Positions 33,751-42,037 of a stretch of DNA of 64,000 bases are shown here, one piece after another. The notes below the pieces were generated by a model that saw only the letters and a list, made by a program, of their open reading frames with translations, was not told where the DNA came from and made no database searches. Made by a program: the position numbers and the translations under genes. Source of the stretch: Sinorhizobium fredii NGR234 (GTDB taxonomy: Bacteria; Pseudomonadota; Alphaproteobacteria; Rhizobiales; Rhizobiaceae); contig NC_012586.1 in assembly GCF_000018545.1 (NCBI RefSeq), positions 1,364,001-1,428,000 on the forward strand. Direction: 5' to 3'. Numbering within the stretch: position 1 is the stretch's first letter; the number at the start of each line of letters is the position of its first letter.

Positions 33751-36063
33751 ATGGTTGCGCGGATTTCCTGTTTTGTAATGAGCGGCGGCGTCGGCTCGCG
33801 GCTTTGGCCGCTGTCGCGCGAGGACAATCCCAAGCAGTTCCATGACCTTGCCGGCAACGGTTCGATGCTGGTCAGGACCTTGCTGCGGCTGAGAGCGCGG
33901 CCGGCCGGCGACACGCCGGTGCATCTGATCGCCTCGGAGCGCCATGCCGAACGAGTGCGTACCGATATGGCCAACATCGATCTGGCAGGCGGCCGCGCGA
34001 TATTCGAGCCGATCGGCCGCAACACCGCGGCTGCCGTAGCGGTAGCCGCACTCGAGACCATCGCCGCCCACGGCGACGGCCTGGTTCTGGTGGTGCCCTC
34101 CGACCACGAGATTTCAACGGACGAGCAGTTTTGGGAAACCGTGGAAAAGGGCGTGCCGGCCGCCGAAGCCGGCAGGCTTGTCATCTTCGGCATCCCGCCG
34201 GGCCAGCCGGAAACAGGCTACGGCTATATCGAGACAAGCGGAGAGGGCGATGTCCGCGACGTGGCGCGCTTCGTCGAAAAGCCGGACCTGGAGACGGCCA
34301 AGGCTTATGTCGCGGCCGGAACCTTCTACTGGAATGCCGGCATCTTCCTGTTCCGCGCCGATACCATGCGCGCGGCGTTCCGGAAGCATCAGCCGGCAAT
34401 CTGGGAAAAGGCGGAACGCGCCTTCGCGGCGGCGGCAACCGAGGTGTCGGGCACCTATCTGCCGCTCGGGCTCTATTCGGCAATCCCCTCGGTATCGATC
34501 GACTATGCCATCATGGAGCATGCCGACGGCATCGCCATGGTGCCGGCGAGCTTCCGCTGGAGCGATCTCGGCTCCTGGCAGTCGCTGCTCGACGTCAGCC
34601 CGACCGAAGCGAGCGGAAATGTGGTGATCGGCGACGTCGTCGCGATTGACTGCGAGCACTCCTACCTGCGCAGCCAGGGCCGGCTGCTGTCGGTGATCGG
34701 GCTTAAGGACATCGCGATCGTGGCGACGGCTGACGCGACCTTTGTGGCGCCGGTGGACAAGAGCCAGGAAGTCAAACGCATCGTCGAGCAGCTGGAAAAG
34801 AGCGGGCGGCTGGAAACGAAGTTCACGCCGGCCCACGACCGCGTGCTGCTGCCCGGCGTCTGGCGGCAGCGGGTCGCCCACTGGCTCTTCGAGGAGACGC
34901 TGCCGCTGTGGTCGACGGCGGGTGTCGACGAGCGCCATGGCGGCTTCCACGAAACGCTGAGCTTCGAGGCCGCTCCGCTGATCAGACCGAAGCGGATGCG
35001 TACCATGGCCCGTCAGGTCTACGCCTTTTCCGTGGCTAAGCTGCGCGGCTGGAACGGCGATGCCGATCGGCTGATCGCGCACGGCATCGAATTCATGCAG
35101 AAGGGCCGTACGAGACGCGGCGGCTGGGCGCGGGTGCTTCATGTCGACGGCACGATCGCCGACGCCTGCGAGGACGCCTACGATCATGCCTGCGTCCTCC
35201 TCGCCCTCGCATACGCCTATCAGGCAGGCAATCCGGACGCGTTGCGGCTCGGCCAGGAGACCTTCGCCTTCCTCGACGCGCATCTGGAGGACGAGCGGCT
35301 GACCGGCTTCCTGGAGACCTCCGACGGCACCGAACTGCGCCGCACGAACCCGCACATGCACCTGCTCGAAGCCTTCCTGGCCTGGCACACGGCGACCGGC
35401 GAGCGCGGCTATCTGCGCCGGGCTGCCCGCATCATCGACCTGTTCCGCAGCCACTTCTTCGACGTCGATAGCTGGACCCTCGGGGAATATTTCGACGATG
35501 CCTGGAGACCGGCGACGGGCGAGAAGGGCCAGTGGACCGAGCCCGGCCATCACTTCGAATGGGCCTCGCTGCTCGTCGAGTTCGTCTCCAAAAGCAGGCA
35601 GACCGATCTGATCCCCTTTGCCCGCAAACTCTACGCCTCCGCGATCGCCAACGGCCTCAACCGTTCGACCGGACTGGCCTATGGCGCCGTCTCGCGCTCT
35701 GCCCTTCCGCTCGATCTCATCTCGCGCAGCTGGCCGCAGGCCGAGGCGATCAAGGCCGCGATCGCGCTCGAAGGCACAGGCGGTCCGGACCTCAAGCCGG
35801 AGATCGAGGCGCGCGTTGGCCACCTGTTCCGCTGGCACATCGACCCGGCCCCGCTCGGCATGTGGATCGACCGCATCGACGAAAAGGGCAGGGTCGTCGC
35901 GCCCGAAGTCCCGGCTTCCGTCTTTTATCACCTCGTAACGGCGCTCATGCAGTATCTCGACAAGACGGAAGGGGCAGTGATTTTCTACCAATTGCCTGCT
36001 TGTTCACAAAGCACTCCCGCCGCTGCGGAGCCTCCTGCCGCGTTTGACAAGGCAACAGCGTGA
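33751..36063 (+). CDS. Mannose-1-phosphate guanylyltransferase fused to an AGE/mannose isomerase-type domain
   Basis: Residues 1-350 are a GDP-mannose pyrophosphorylase: FVMSGGVGSRLWPLSREDNP, then FVEKPDLETAKAYVAAG and FYWNAGIFLF. Residues about 370-750 form an (alpha/alpha)6 barrel of the N-acylglucosamine 2-epimerase / mannose isomerase type, with NPHMHLLEAFLAWH and EPGHHFEWASLLVEF carrying conserved histidines. Common bifunctional ManC proteins instead end in a cupin-type phosphomannose isomerase, so this fusion is a different solution. The likely role is fructose-6-phosphate to mannose-6-phosphate plus GDP-mannose formation. AAAGGGG lies before the ATG. It ends the island. Confidence 0.85.
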   Translation: MVARISCFVMSGGVGSRLWPLSREDNPKQFHDLAGNGSMLVRTLLRLRARPAGDTPVHLIASERHAERVRTDMANIDLAGGRAIFEPIGRNTAAAVAVAALETIAAHGDGLVLVVPSDHEISTDEQFWETVEKGVPAAEAGRLVIFGIPPGQPETGYGYIETSGEGDVRDVARFVEKPDLETAKAYVAAGTFYWNAGIFLFRADTMRAAFRKHQPAIWEKAERAFAAAATEVSGTYLPLGLYSAIPSVSIDYAIMEHADGIAMVPASFRWSDLGSWQSLLDVSPTEASGNVVIGDVVAIDCEHSYLRSQGRLLSVIGLKDIAIVATADATFVAPVDKSQEVKRIVEQLEKSGRLETKFTPAHDRVLLPGVWRQRVAHWLFEETLPLWSTAGVDERHGGFHETLSFEAAPLIRPKRMRTMARQVYAFSVAKLRGWNGDADRLIAHGIEFMQKGRTRRGGWARVLHVDGTIADACEDAYDHACVLLALAYAYQAGNPDALRLGQETFAFLDAHLEDERLTGFLETSDGTELRRTNPHMHLLEAFLAWHTATGERGYLRRAARIIDLFRSHFFDVDSWTLGEYFDDAWRPATGEKGQWTEPGHHFEWASLLVEFVSKSRQTDLIPFARKLYASAIANGLNRSTGLAYGAVSRSALPLDLISRSWPQAEAIKAAIALEGTGGPDLKPEIEARVGHLFRWHIDPAPLGMWIDRIDEKGRVVAPEVPASVFYHLVTALMQYLDKTEGAVIFYQLPACSQSTPAAAEPPAAFDKATA

Positions 36064-36188
36064 AAATCGTTTCCAGCGGCCTGCTTTTGGATCGTCGCCG
36101 ATTTAAGAGCAGCCGCAATTCAAGGTGCGACAGACCCGACTGATAAGACGCGCCGCGCTGCAGTGTTGCTGAGCGATACCACCTCGCC

Positions 36189-37523
36189 CTACGCCTCATC
36201 CGTCAGCGATTTCTTGTCGAGGCCTAGCTTCTGCATCTTCTCGTAAAGCGTCTTGCGTGAGATGCCGAGCGATTCATAGACCGGCTTCAGTGCGCCGCCA
36301 TGCGCCGCGATCGCACTGGCGATGACGCTTTTTTCGAAAGCCGCGACCCTGTCGGCGAGGCGCAAGCCGTTTGCCGGCGAGGCTGCATCGGTTTCCAGCC
36401 CGAGCACCAGGCGCTCGGCCGCATTGCGCAGTTCGCGGACGTTGCCTGGCCAATCGCGGGTTGCCATTTCAGAGGCGAGCGTCGGCGAGATCTCGATGTC
36501 ATCGCGGCCATAGCGGGCGGCGGATTCTCGCACGAGCTGCATGAAGAGCAACGGGATATCGGAGCGACGCTCCGCCAGAGACGGGACGCGCAGCGTCGCG
36601 ACGTTCAGTCGATAGAGCAGGTCGGCGCGGAAGCGTCCCGCGGCGACCTCCGGCTCCAGTTCCAGCTTGCTGGTCGCGATGAAGCGTACGTCGAGCGGCA
36701 CGTGTTCGTTCGAGCCGAGCCGGGTTATCACCCTTTCCTGCAGCACGCGCAGGAATTTCGCCTGGAGATCGACAGGCATCGAGCCGATTTCGTCGAGCAG
36801 GATCGTGCCGCCGCGCCCGTGCTCGAACTTGCCGTAGCGTGGCCTGAGCGCACCCGGAAAGGCTCCGGGCTCATGGCCGAAGAGCTCGCTTTCGATCAGG
36901 TTCTCGGGGAGTGCGGCGCAGTTGATGGCGATGAAAGGGCTGTTTGCCCGGCTGCTCAGATCATGGAGGGCGCGGGCGACGACTTCCTTGCCGGCGCCGG
37001 TATCGCCGATGATCAGCGTGTCGGCGTCCGATGCGCCGATGGCGCGCACCCGGTAGCGCAGGTCGACCATGACCTGGCTTCGTCCGGGCAAGCGCTGCTC
37101 GATGTCGTCGCGTTTTCCGGCGACGGCCCGCAAGCGTCGGTTTTCGAGCACGAGGCCACGCCAGTCGAGGGCGCGCCGGATGGTGCCGGCGAGCGCCTGC
37201 GCCGTAAAAGGTTTCTCGACGAAGTCGTAGGCGCCCTCGCGCATCGCCCGCACGGCCAGTTGGACGTCGCCATGCCCGGTCACCAGGATCACCGGAACTT
37301 CCGGGTCGATCTCGCGGATCCGCTGCAGGAAGGTCATACCGTCCATGCCCGGCATGCGGATATCGCTGATGACGACGCCGGAAAAGCTGAAGCTGATGAA
37401 TTCGAGCGCCCGCTCGGCGCTGGCGAAGGTATCGACGCGGAAGCCGGCAAGCTCCAGCGCCTGCGCGCTCGAGCGACGAAGCTCCTCCTCGTCGTCGACA
37501 AGCAGGACGCGGCTTTCACTCAT
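36189..37523 (-). CDS. DctD-like NtrC-family response regulator with GAFPGA variant
   Basis: The 444-residue protein has a receiver (phosphorylated D54 in VVISDIRMPGMDG), an AAA+ domain (Walker A GDTGAGKEV, Walker B GGTILLDEI, arginine finger region FRADLLYRLN) and a Fis-type DNA-binding end (LGISRKTLYEKMQKLGL). It resembles DctD, which switches on sigma-54 promoters for C4-dicarboxylate transport. The loop that touches sigma-54 reads GAFPGA (220-225) instead of GAFTGA; the CCG codon is at 36855-36857. AAGGCGGA precedes the start. Its partner kinase gene lies upstream beyond an IS110 insertion. No dctA is in the window, so the target is unknown. Confidence 0.85.
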   Translation of the reverse strand: MSESRVLLVDDEEELRRSSAQALELAGFRVDTFASAERALEFISFSFSGVVISDIRMPGMDGMTFLQRIREIDPEVPVILVTGHGDVQLAVRAMREGAYDFVEKPFTAQALAGTIRRALDWRGLVLENRRLRAVAGKRDDIEQRLPGRSQVMVDLRYRVRAIGASDADTLIIGDTGAGKEVVARALHDLSSRANSPFIAINCAALPENLIESELFGHEPGAFPGALRPRYGKFEHGRGGTILLDEIGSMPVDLQAKFLRVLQERVITRLGSNEHVPLDVRFIATSKLELEPEVAAGRFRADLLYRLNVATLRVPSLAERRSDIPLLFMQLVRESAARYGRDDIEISPTLASEMATRDWPGNVRELRNAAERLVLGLETDAASPANGLRLADRVAAFEKSVIASAIAAHGGALKPVYESLGISRKTLYEKMQKLGLDKKSLTDEA

Positions 37524-37543
37524 TCCGCCTTACCCCTTTTCAT

Positions 37544-37743
37544 AGTGCCTACTGCGGTGCGAAGCTGCTTAGGCGCAGGTGATGCGGGTATGGTTGTCAT
37601 TCTGGCTGTCCTTGATGGCTCCGGCGGCTGAGCCGCCCGCTTCACCGACCTGGATCGACCGCTGATTGCTCGATGCCCGCGATGGCTATGTAAGGCGATG
37701 TCGGCGTGTCCGGGCCTGCGCGGTCGCCACGTCATGCGAGGTC
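37544..37743 (+). ncRNA. Candidate bridge RNA region of the IS110-family element
   Basis: IS110-group elements are known to make a structured bridge RNA from the non-coding DNA ahead of the transposase; its two loops pair with donor and target DNA. This leader fits by position and size. It contains a perfect GGCGGC-TGA-GCCGCC hairpin (37623-37637) and further pairable blocks (GGCGA near 37695 with TCGCC near 37730). No expression or loop-target pairing has been shown here. Confidence 0.4.
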
Positions 37744-38922
37744 ATGGAGATTTACGTTGGAATAGATGTTGCCAAGGAAACCCATTGGGCCTGCGCTCTC
37801 GATGCGCGCGCGCAGGTTCTGCTCGACCGCGCGGTCGATAACGATCAGGCCGCGATCGAGCGCTTCGTCGCCGACCTGCGCGGCCTCGGCGGCGATGTCG
37901 TGGTCGGGCTGGACATCACCGGATCGCTGGCGCGCTTCCTGGAGGCCATCCTCCTGGCCGAGGGGTTGCGTCTCGTCCATGTGCCCGGCATCGCCGTCAA
38001 CCGGGCCGGACAGGGCTTTCCCGGCGGAGAGAGCAAGTCCGACCCGCGCGATGCGCGCACCATCGCCGAGCTGGTCCGGACGCGTGATCTGCGCCCGATC
38101 CTGCCAGACGACGAGACCGCCATCGCACTGCGCCTCAAAGTCACGCGACGCCGCGAACTCAGCGACGACCAGACGCGCCGCATCTCCCGCATGCGCCAGC
38201 TCCTGGGCGCTATCCACCCCGGCCTCGAACGCCGGCTCGACCTGACGGCCAAGGGACCGCTCGTCCTTGTCACCCGCTACGTCACGCCGACCGAGATCCG
38301 CCGGGCCGGCCTCAAACGGCTCATGGCGCATCTCAAGCGAACACCTCACCTGCACGCCGTCGAGGCACTGGCCCAACGCGCCCTCGAAGCCGCCGAGGGC
38401 CAGAGCATCGCCGTTCCCGGCGAGGCCAGCTTCGCCGACATGATCCGCGAGCTCGCCGCTGAGGCCCTGCGGGCGCGCGAGGCGATCGCCCGCATCGACC
38501 GCGACTTGGAGGCCCTGCTCGAGCGCCACCCTGACGGCGCCCTCATCCGCTCGCTGCCGGGGATGGGGGCTGTGCTGTCGGCAGAACTCATCGCCAACAT
38601 CGGCACCATCGAGCGATTCCACTCGGCCGACGCCCTGGCCAGCGCCGCAGGCCTGACCCCCGTCATCCGCCAATCCGGAAAATCCAGGAACTGGCGCCGC
38701 GCATTTGGCGGCGACAAGGCCCTCAAGCGGGTATTCTTCCAGAGTGCCTTCTGCGCCGTCTCTACCAGAGACCCGCTCTCCAAAGCCTTCTACGACCGAA
38801 AACGGCGAGAGGGAAAACATCACACCCAGGCCATCATCGCCTTGGCCCGCCGACGCGTCACCGTCCTGTGGACAATGCTCCGGACCAGGCAAACCTTCGA
38901 TCCAACTCAAAAAGCCGCTTGA
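37744..38922 (+). CDS. IS110-family (DEDD) transposase, apparently intact
   Basis: The 392-residue recombinase starts MEIYVGIDVAKETHWACALD, giving the first aspartate of the RuvC-like DEDD domain. SKSDPRDARTIAELV carries a later acidic site, and the C-terminal half has RSLPGMGAVLSAELIANIGT and SAAGLTPVIRQSGKS, the conserved IS110 part that includes the serine nucleophile region. No stop or frameshift interrupts it, so it may be active. The ATG at 37744 gives the natural N-terminus; the upstream extension to 37666 lies in the leader. It is not a close copy of the broken IS110 transposase at 20373. Confidence 0.92.
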   Translation: MEIYVGIDVAKETHWACALDARAQVLLDRAVDNDQAAIERFVADLRGLGGDVVVGLDITGSLARFLEAILLAEGLRLVHVPGIAVNRAGQGFPGGESKSDPRDARTIAELVRTRDLRPILPDDETAIALRLKVTRRRELSDDQTRRISRMRQLLGAIHPGLERRLDLTAKGPLVLVTRYVTPTEIRRAGLKRLMAHLKRTPHLHAVEALAQRALEAAEGQSIAVPGEASFADMIRELAAEALRAREAIARIDRDLEALLERHPDGALIRSLPGMGAVLSAELIANIGTIERFHSADALASAAGLTPVIRQSGKSRNWRRAFGGDKALKRVFFQSAFCAVSTRDPLSKAFYDRKRREGKHHTQAIIALARRRVTVLWTMLRTRQTFDPTQKAA

Positions 38923-38930
38923 CTTGCGCA

Positions 38931-40757
38931 TTACTCAGCCGCCTCCCGCTCGGATTCCGGAACGGCGACAAGTTCGATGCGGAACACCGCTCCTCCTTCG
39001 GCATGGTTCGCCACCGTCAGGCTGCCGCCGAAATCCTTGACGATGTTGTAGGAAATGGAAAGGCCGAGCCCCAGGCCCTTGCCCACGCCCTTTGTCGTGT
39101 AGAAGGGGTCGAAGATGCGCTCTGCGATGGCGGGCGGCACCCCAGGGCCGCGGTCGCGCACGGTTATTACCGCCCTGTCATCCTCGCGCCAGGCACGCAC
39201 CAGGATCATACGATCCTCGAGGCCTTCGACGGCATCGGCGGCATTGGAGATGACGTTGACGAGCACCTGCTGCAGCCGTACCGAACCGGCCCGCACGATC
39301 AGCGGCTCGGAACCGAGATCGATATCGATTGCCGCGTTCGCCGTCTTCAACCGCGTCGCGACGATCTCCATCGTATCGTGCATCACGTCTTCGACCGGAA
39401 CGGCGCCGAGCTTTTCATTCGGCTTGCGCGCGAAGTTGCGCAGATGCCGGCTGATCGCCGCCATGCGGTCGATGAGGCCGGAGATGCGCCTGACATTGTC
39501 GCTCGCTTCGTTCGTTCGCCCCCGCTCGATCAAAAGTGCCGCGCTGTCGGCATAGGTCTTGGCGGCGGCGAGCGGCTGGTTGAACTCATGCGAAAGGGCG
39601 GCCGACATCTGGCCGAGCCCCGCGAGCTTGCCGGCCTGGACGAGATCCGCCTGCGTCTGGCGCAATTGCTGCTCGGTAAGCCGCCGTTCGGCGATCTCCG
39701 CCTCGATCTGCACGTTGACGCGAGCAAGATCGGCGGTGCGCTCCTCGACCCGGCGCTCCAGTTCCTCCTGCGCCTGCTCCTGCATCAGTATACGCTCGCG
39801 CAGCCGCGCCCGTCGCTGGATGAGGATGGCGACCGCCAATCCGGCCAGACAGAGCAACAGGATGGCGGCCGCGACCGTGGTCAGCGCTTGGGTCCTGACC
39901 GAGGCCGTGTCGGTCAGGACGTTCACCGTCCAGTCGGCGTCCGGCATGTAGTGCGAGAGGACCAGGTATTCCCGGGCGTTGTCGCGGCCCGAAACGGTCA
40001 TCAAGGCGTGGCCGTCAACCTCGCGGCGAGCGACCGGCAAGGGGTGGAGGATGGCATTGGCATAGCGCCGCGAAGCTTCCGTCCGGGCAAGGCGCTCGGG
40101 CGTCAAGGGCAGGATGCCGGCGTAGAGCCATTCCGGGTTTCCGCTCATGAAGATGATGCCTTCCGGATCGGAAACGAAGATCCTGTACTCGCCGCCCTGC
40201 CAGGAGGATTCGATGGTCTCGATATCGACCTTGAAGACGATGACACCGCGGATTTCGTCGCCGACGCGCACGGGCGAGCCGAAATAATAGCCCCGCTTCA
40301 GAGAGGTCGTGCCGAGCGCATAGAAGCGGGACTGCTCCCCCTTGAGCGCATCCTGGAAATAGGGGCGGTAGCTGAAATTCTGGCCGACAAAGCTTGCGGG
40401 CCCGTCGTAGTTGCTGGCGGCGATCGTGTCGCCATCCGGTGTGATGACGTAGATGTCTGAGGATTTCAGCAGCCCGTTGATGTCTTTCAGATAACCGTTG
40501 ACGGCGTCGCGCAACCGTCGATCCCGAGGGCGGGTCACGATCTCCTTGATATCGTCATGATCGGCGATGAGAGCGGGCAGCGCCTGATAACGATTGAGGT
40601 GGCCGCTGAGTGCGGCGACGGACAGCCTGAGGGCCGTATTCGCCTGCGCCGAGGCTTCCTGCATATAGCTGCGGGTGGCGACGACATTCCCCTGCACGGC
40701 GAGCATCACGACGGCGGCCGGCAGGACCAACAACATAAACAGGAAACGGTATTTCAC
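38931..40757 (-). CDS. DctB-like sensor histidine kinase
   Basis: The protein is about 608 residues from a GTG at 40757. It has a first membrane segment (FMLLVLPAAVVMLAVQ), a periplasmic double-PAS/dCache-like sensor (SSDIYVITPDGDTIAASNYD, FSYRPYFQDALKG), a second membrane segment (AAAILLLCLAGLAVAILI), a coiled linker and a kinase core. The core shows the H-box SHEFNQPLAAAKTYAD, N-box NVISNAADAV, RDRGPGVP and GKGLGLGLSIS. This is the DctB layout, sensing C4-dicarboxylates or similar acids. Longer in-frame starts reach 40940 but lack a sensor signal. Its regulator gene is downstream but separated by the IS110 element. Confidence 0.85.
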   Translation of the reverse strand: MKYRFLFMLLVLPAAVVMLAVQGNVVATRSYMQEASAQANTALRLSVAALSGHLNRYQALPALIADHDDIKEIVTRPRDRRLRDAVNGYLKDINGLLKSSDIYVITPDGDTIAASNYDGPASFVGQNFSYRPYFQDALKGEQSRFYALGTTSLKRGYYFGSPVRVGDEIRGVIVFKVDIETIESSWQGGEYRIFVSDPEGIIFMSGNPEWLYAGILPLTPERLARTEASRRYANAILHPLPVARREVDGHALMTVSGRDNAREYLVLSHYMPDADWTVNVLTDTASVRTQALTTVAAAILLLCLAGLAVAILIQRRARLRERILMQEQAQEELERRVEERTADLARVNVQIEAEIAERRLTEQQLRQTQADLVQAGKLAGLGQMSAALSHEFNQPLAAAKTYADSAALLIERGRTNEASDNVRRISGLIDRMAAISRHLRNFARKPNEKLGAVPVEDVMHDTMEIVATRLKTANAAIDIDLGSEPLIVRAGSVRLQQVLVNVISNAADAVEGLEDRMILVRAWREDDRAVITVRDRGPGVPPAIAERIFDPFYTTKGVGKGLGLGLSISYNIVKDFGGSLTVANHAEGGAVFRIELVAVPESEREAAE

Positions 40758-40875
40758 GGTATGCCCGGGCTCCTCCTCCCGCGCGCTTAACGAGCGGTTC
40801 GGATCGTAAGAGCCCGCTCGACTCGTGGCAAGCCGCCTATGAACTTCGTCCGAAGATAAACGATTGCCTATGGGC

Positions 40876-40892
40876 GTCAACGAAACGTTGAC
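40876..40892. promoter_or_regulatory. 17-bp palindrome GTCAACG-AAA-CGTTGAC
   Basis: The perfect inverted repeat lies in the spacer between the dctB-like gene (119 bases away) and the MhqO-like gene (101 bases away), which are divergent. It has the form of a dimeric repressor site. MarR-type regulators control MhqO/MhqD-like genes in other bacteria, and such a protein may bind here, but none is encoded next to it. Confidence 0.5.
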
Positions 40893-40992
40893 AATGCGTT
40901 TGTTGGCGCTGGCCTTTCGCGCTTGGCCGGAAGAGAGCATCTATCCGGGCATCGACAAGCCCGAAGACAAACGGGCAGAAAGGCAGCGACAA

Positions 40993-41925
40993 ATGCTCGA
41001 CCAGATCAGAGGCCTGCATCACGTGACGTCCATGGCGGACGATGCCCGCACCAACAATCACTTCTTCACCAGCACGCTTGGGCTGCGCCGTGTCAAGAAG
41101 ACGGTGAATTTCGACTCGCCGGACGTCTACCATCTCTACTACGGCGACACGGCCGGCACGCCTGGAACGGTGATGACCTATTTCCCCTTTCCACGGATGC
41201 CGCGCGGCCGTGCCGGCACCGGAGAGGTGGGGACGACTGTCTTTTCCGTTCCGAAGGGGTCGCTTGGCTTCTGGCACGACCGGCTGGCGGGGCTCGGCGT
41301 GACTGGGCTCAAGGCCGAGGAGACTTTCGGCGAGAAGCGACTGAACTTCGCCGGACCCGACGGCGACGGCTTTGCCTTCGTCGAGGTCGAGGGCGATCCA
41401 CGCACGCCGTGGACTGAAGGCGGCATTTCCGGGGATCACGCAATCCGCGGCTTCCACTCGGTCTCGATGCGGCTGCGTGACGAGGGCGCAACCGCGGAAC
41501 TGTTGAAGTTCATGGGCTACGAAGAACTGGACCGCAGGGATGGGGTCACGCGGCTGATCGTGCCTGGCGGCAATGGCGCAAGTCTTGTCGACCTTGAAAC
41601 GCTGCCGAGCATCAATCGCGCCGCACAAGGGGCTGGCTCCGTGCACCACGTCGCCTTCGCCGTCGAGAACCGCGAGAAACAGCTCGAAGTGCGCAAAGCG
41701 CTGATGGATACAGGCTATCAGGTCACGCCGGTCATCGACCGCGACTATTTCTGGGCGATCTATTTCCGCACGCCGGGCGGTGTACTGTTCGAGATCGCCA
41801 CGAATGAACCGGGCTTCGACCGCGACGAGGAAATCGCCCATCTCGGCGAGGCGCTGAAACTGCCGCAGCAGCACAAGCACCTGCGGCCGATTCTCGAAAG
41901 CCATTTGCAGAAGCTCGAGGGATAG
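40993..41925 (+). CDS. Ring-cleaving dioxygenase of the VOC family (MhqO-like)
   Basis: The 310-residue protein consists of two glyoxalase/dioxygenase modules. GLHHVTSMADDARTNNHFFT opens the first; HHVAFAVEN and VLFEIATNEPGF lie in the second and supply the metal ligands (His, His, Glu). MhqO/LinE-type enzymes open hydroquinone or related rings. The length matches the family. The next gene is a MhqD-like hydrolase, as in the mhqO-mhqD pairs of Bacillus, so the two may detoxify quinones or aromatics. AAGG lies about eleven bases before the ATG at 40993. The substrate is inferred from the family. Confidence 0.85.
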   Translation: MLDQIRGLHHVTSMADDARTNNHFFTSTLGLRRVKKTVNFDSPDVYHLYYGDTAGTPGTVMTYFPFPRMPRGRAGTGEVGTTVFSVPKGSLGFWHDRLAGLGVTGLKAEETFGEKRLNFAGPDGDGFAFVEVEGDPRTPWTEGGISGDHAIRGFHSVSMRLRDEGATAELLKFMGYEELDRRDGVTRLIVPGGNGASLVDLETLPSINRAAQGAGSVHHVAFAVENREKQLEVRKALMDTGYQVTPVIDRDYFWAIYFRTPGGVLFEIATNEPGFDRDEEIAHLGEALKLPQQHKHLRPILESHLQKLEG

Positions 41926-42037
41926 AGACATCTGCTGCGCTCGGCCCTCCTTCATCGTAATCGAAAGAGGGCCAAGCGACATTTAAAGTCGAGTATCTCA
42001 AACGCCCGCTGAGTTATTGGCGGCAAAGGAGAATTCA

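Larger units (their letters stand above)
37544..38930 (+). mobile_element. IS110-family element inserted between dctB-like and dctD-like genes
   Basis: Removing this segment joins the dctB-like stop codon to the dctD-like ribosome binding site with a spacer of about 20 bases, a normal operon junction. CAT occurs at both edges (37541-37543 and 38929-38931). The element is about 1.39 kb with a 200-base leader, one intact transposase and a tail of about eight bases, the layout of the IS110 group. There are no terminal inverted repeats. It is read opposite to dctB and dctD and should cut their cotranscription. The exact edges are inferred. Confidence 0.75.

Noticed and set aside
34114..35991. A 625-codon antisense frame within the guanylyltransferase fusion gene
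   Set aside because: No domain and biased composition; complement of a strongly coding gene.
30862..36127. 13-base direct repeat GCAATTCAAGGTG at 30862 and 36115
   Set aside because: A repeat of this length is expected by chance several times in 64 kb; nothing else marks it as an attachment site.
38868..40460. A 530-codon frame opposite the dctB-like gene
   Set aside because: Antisense to a well-defined kinase; no recognisable motifs.
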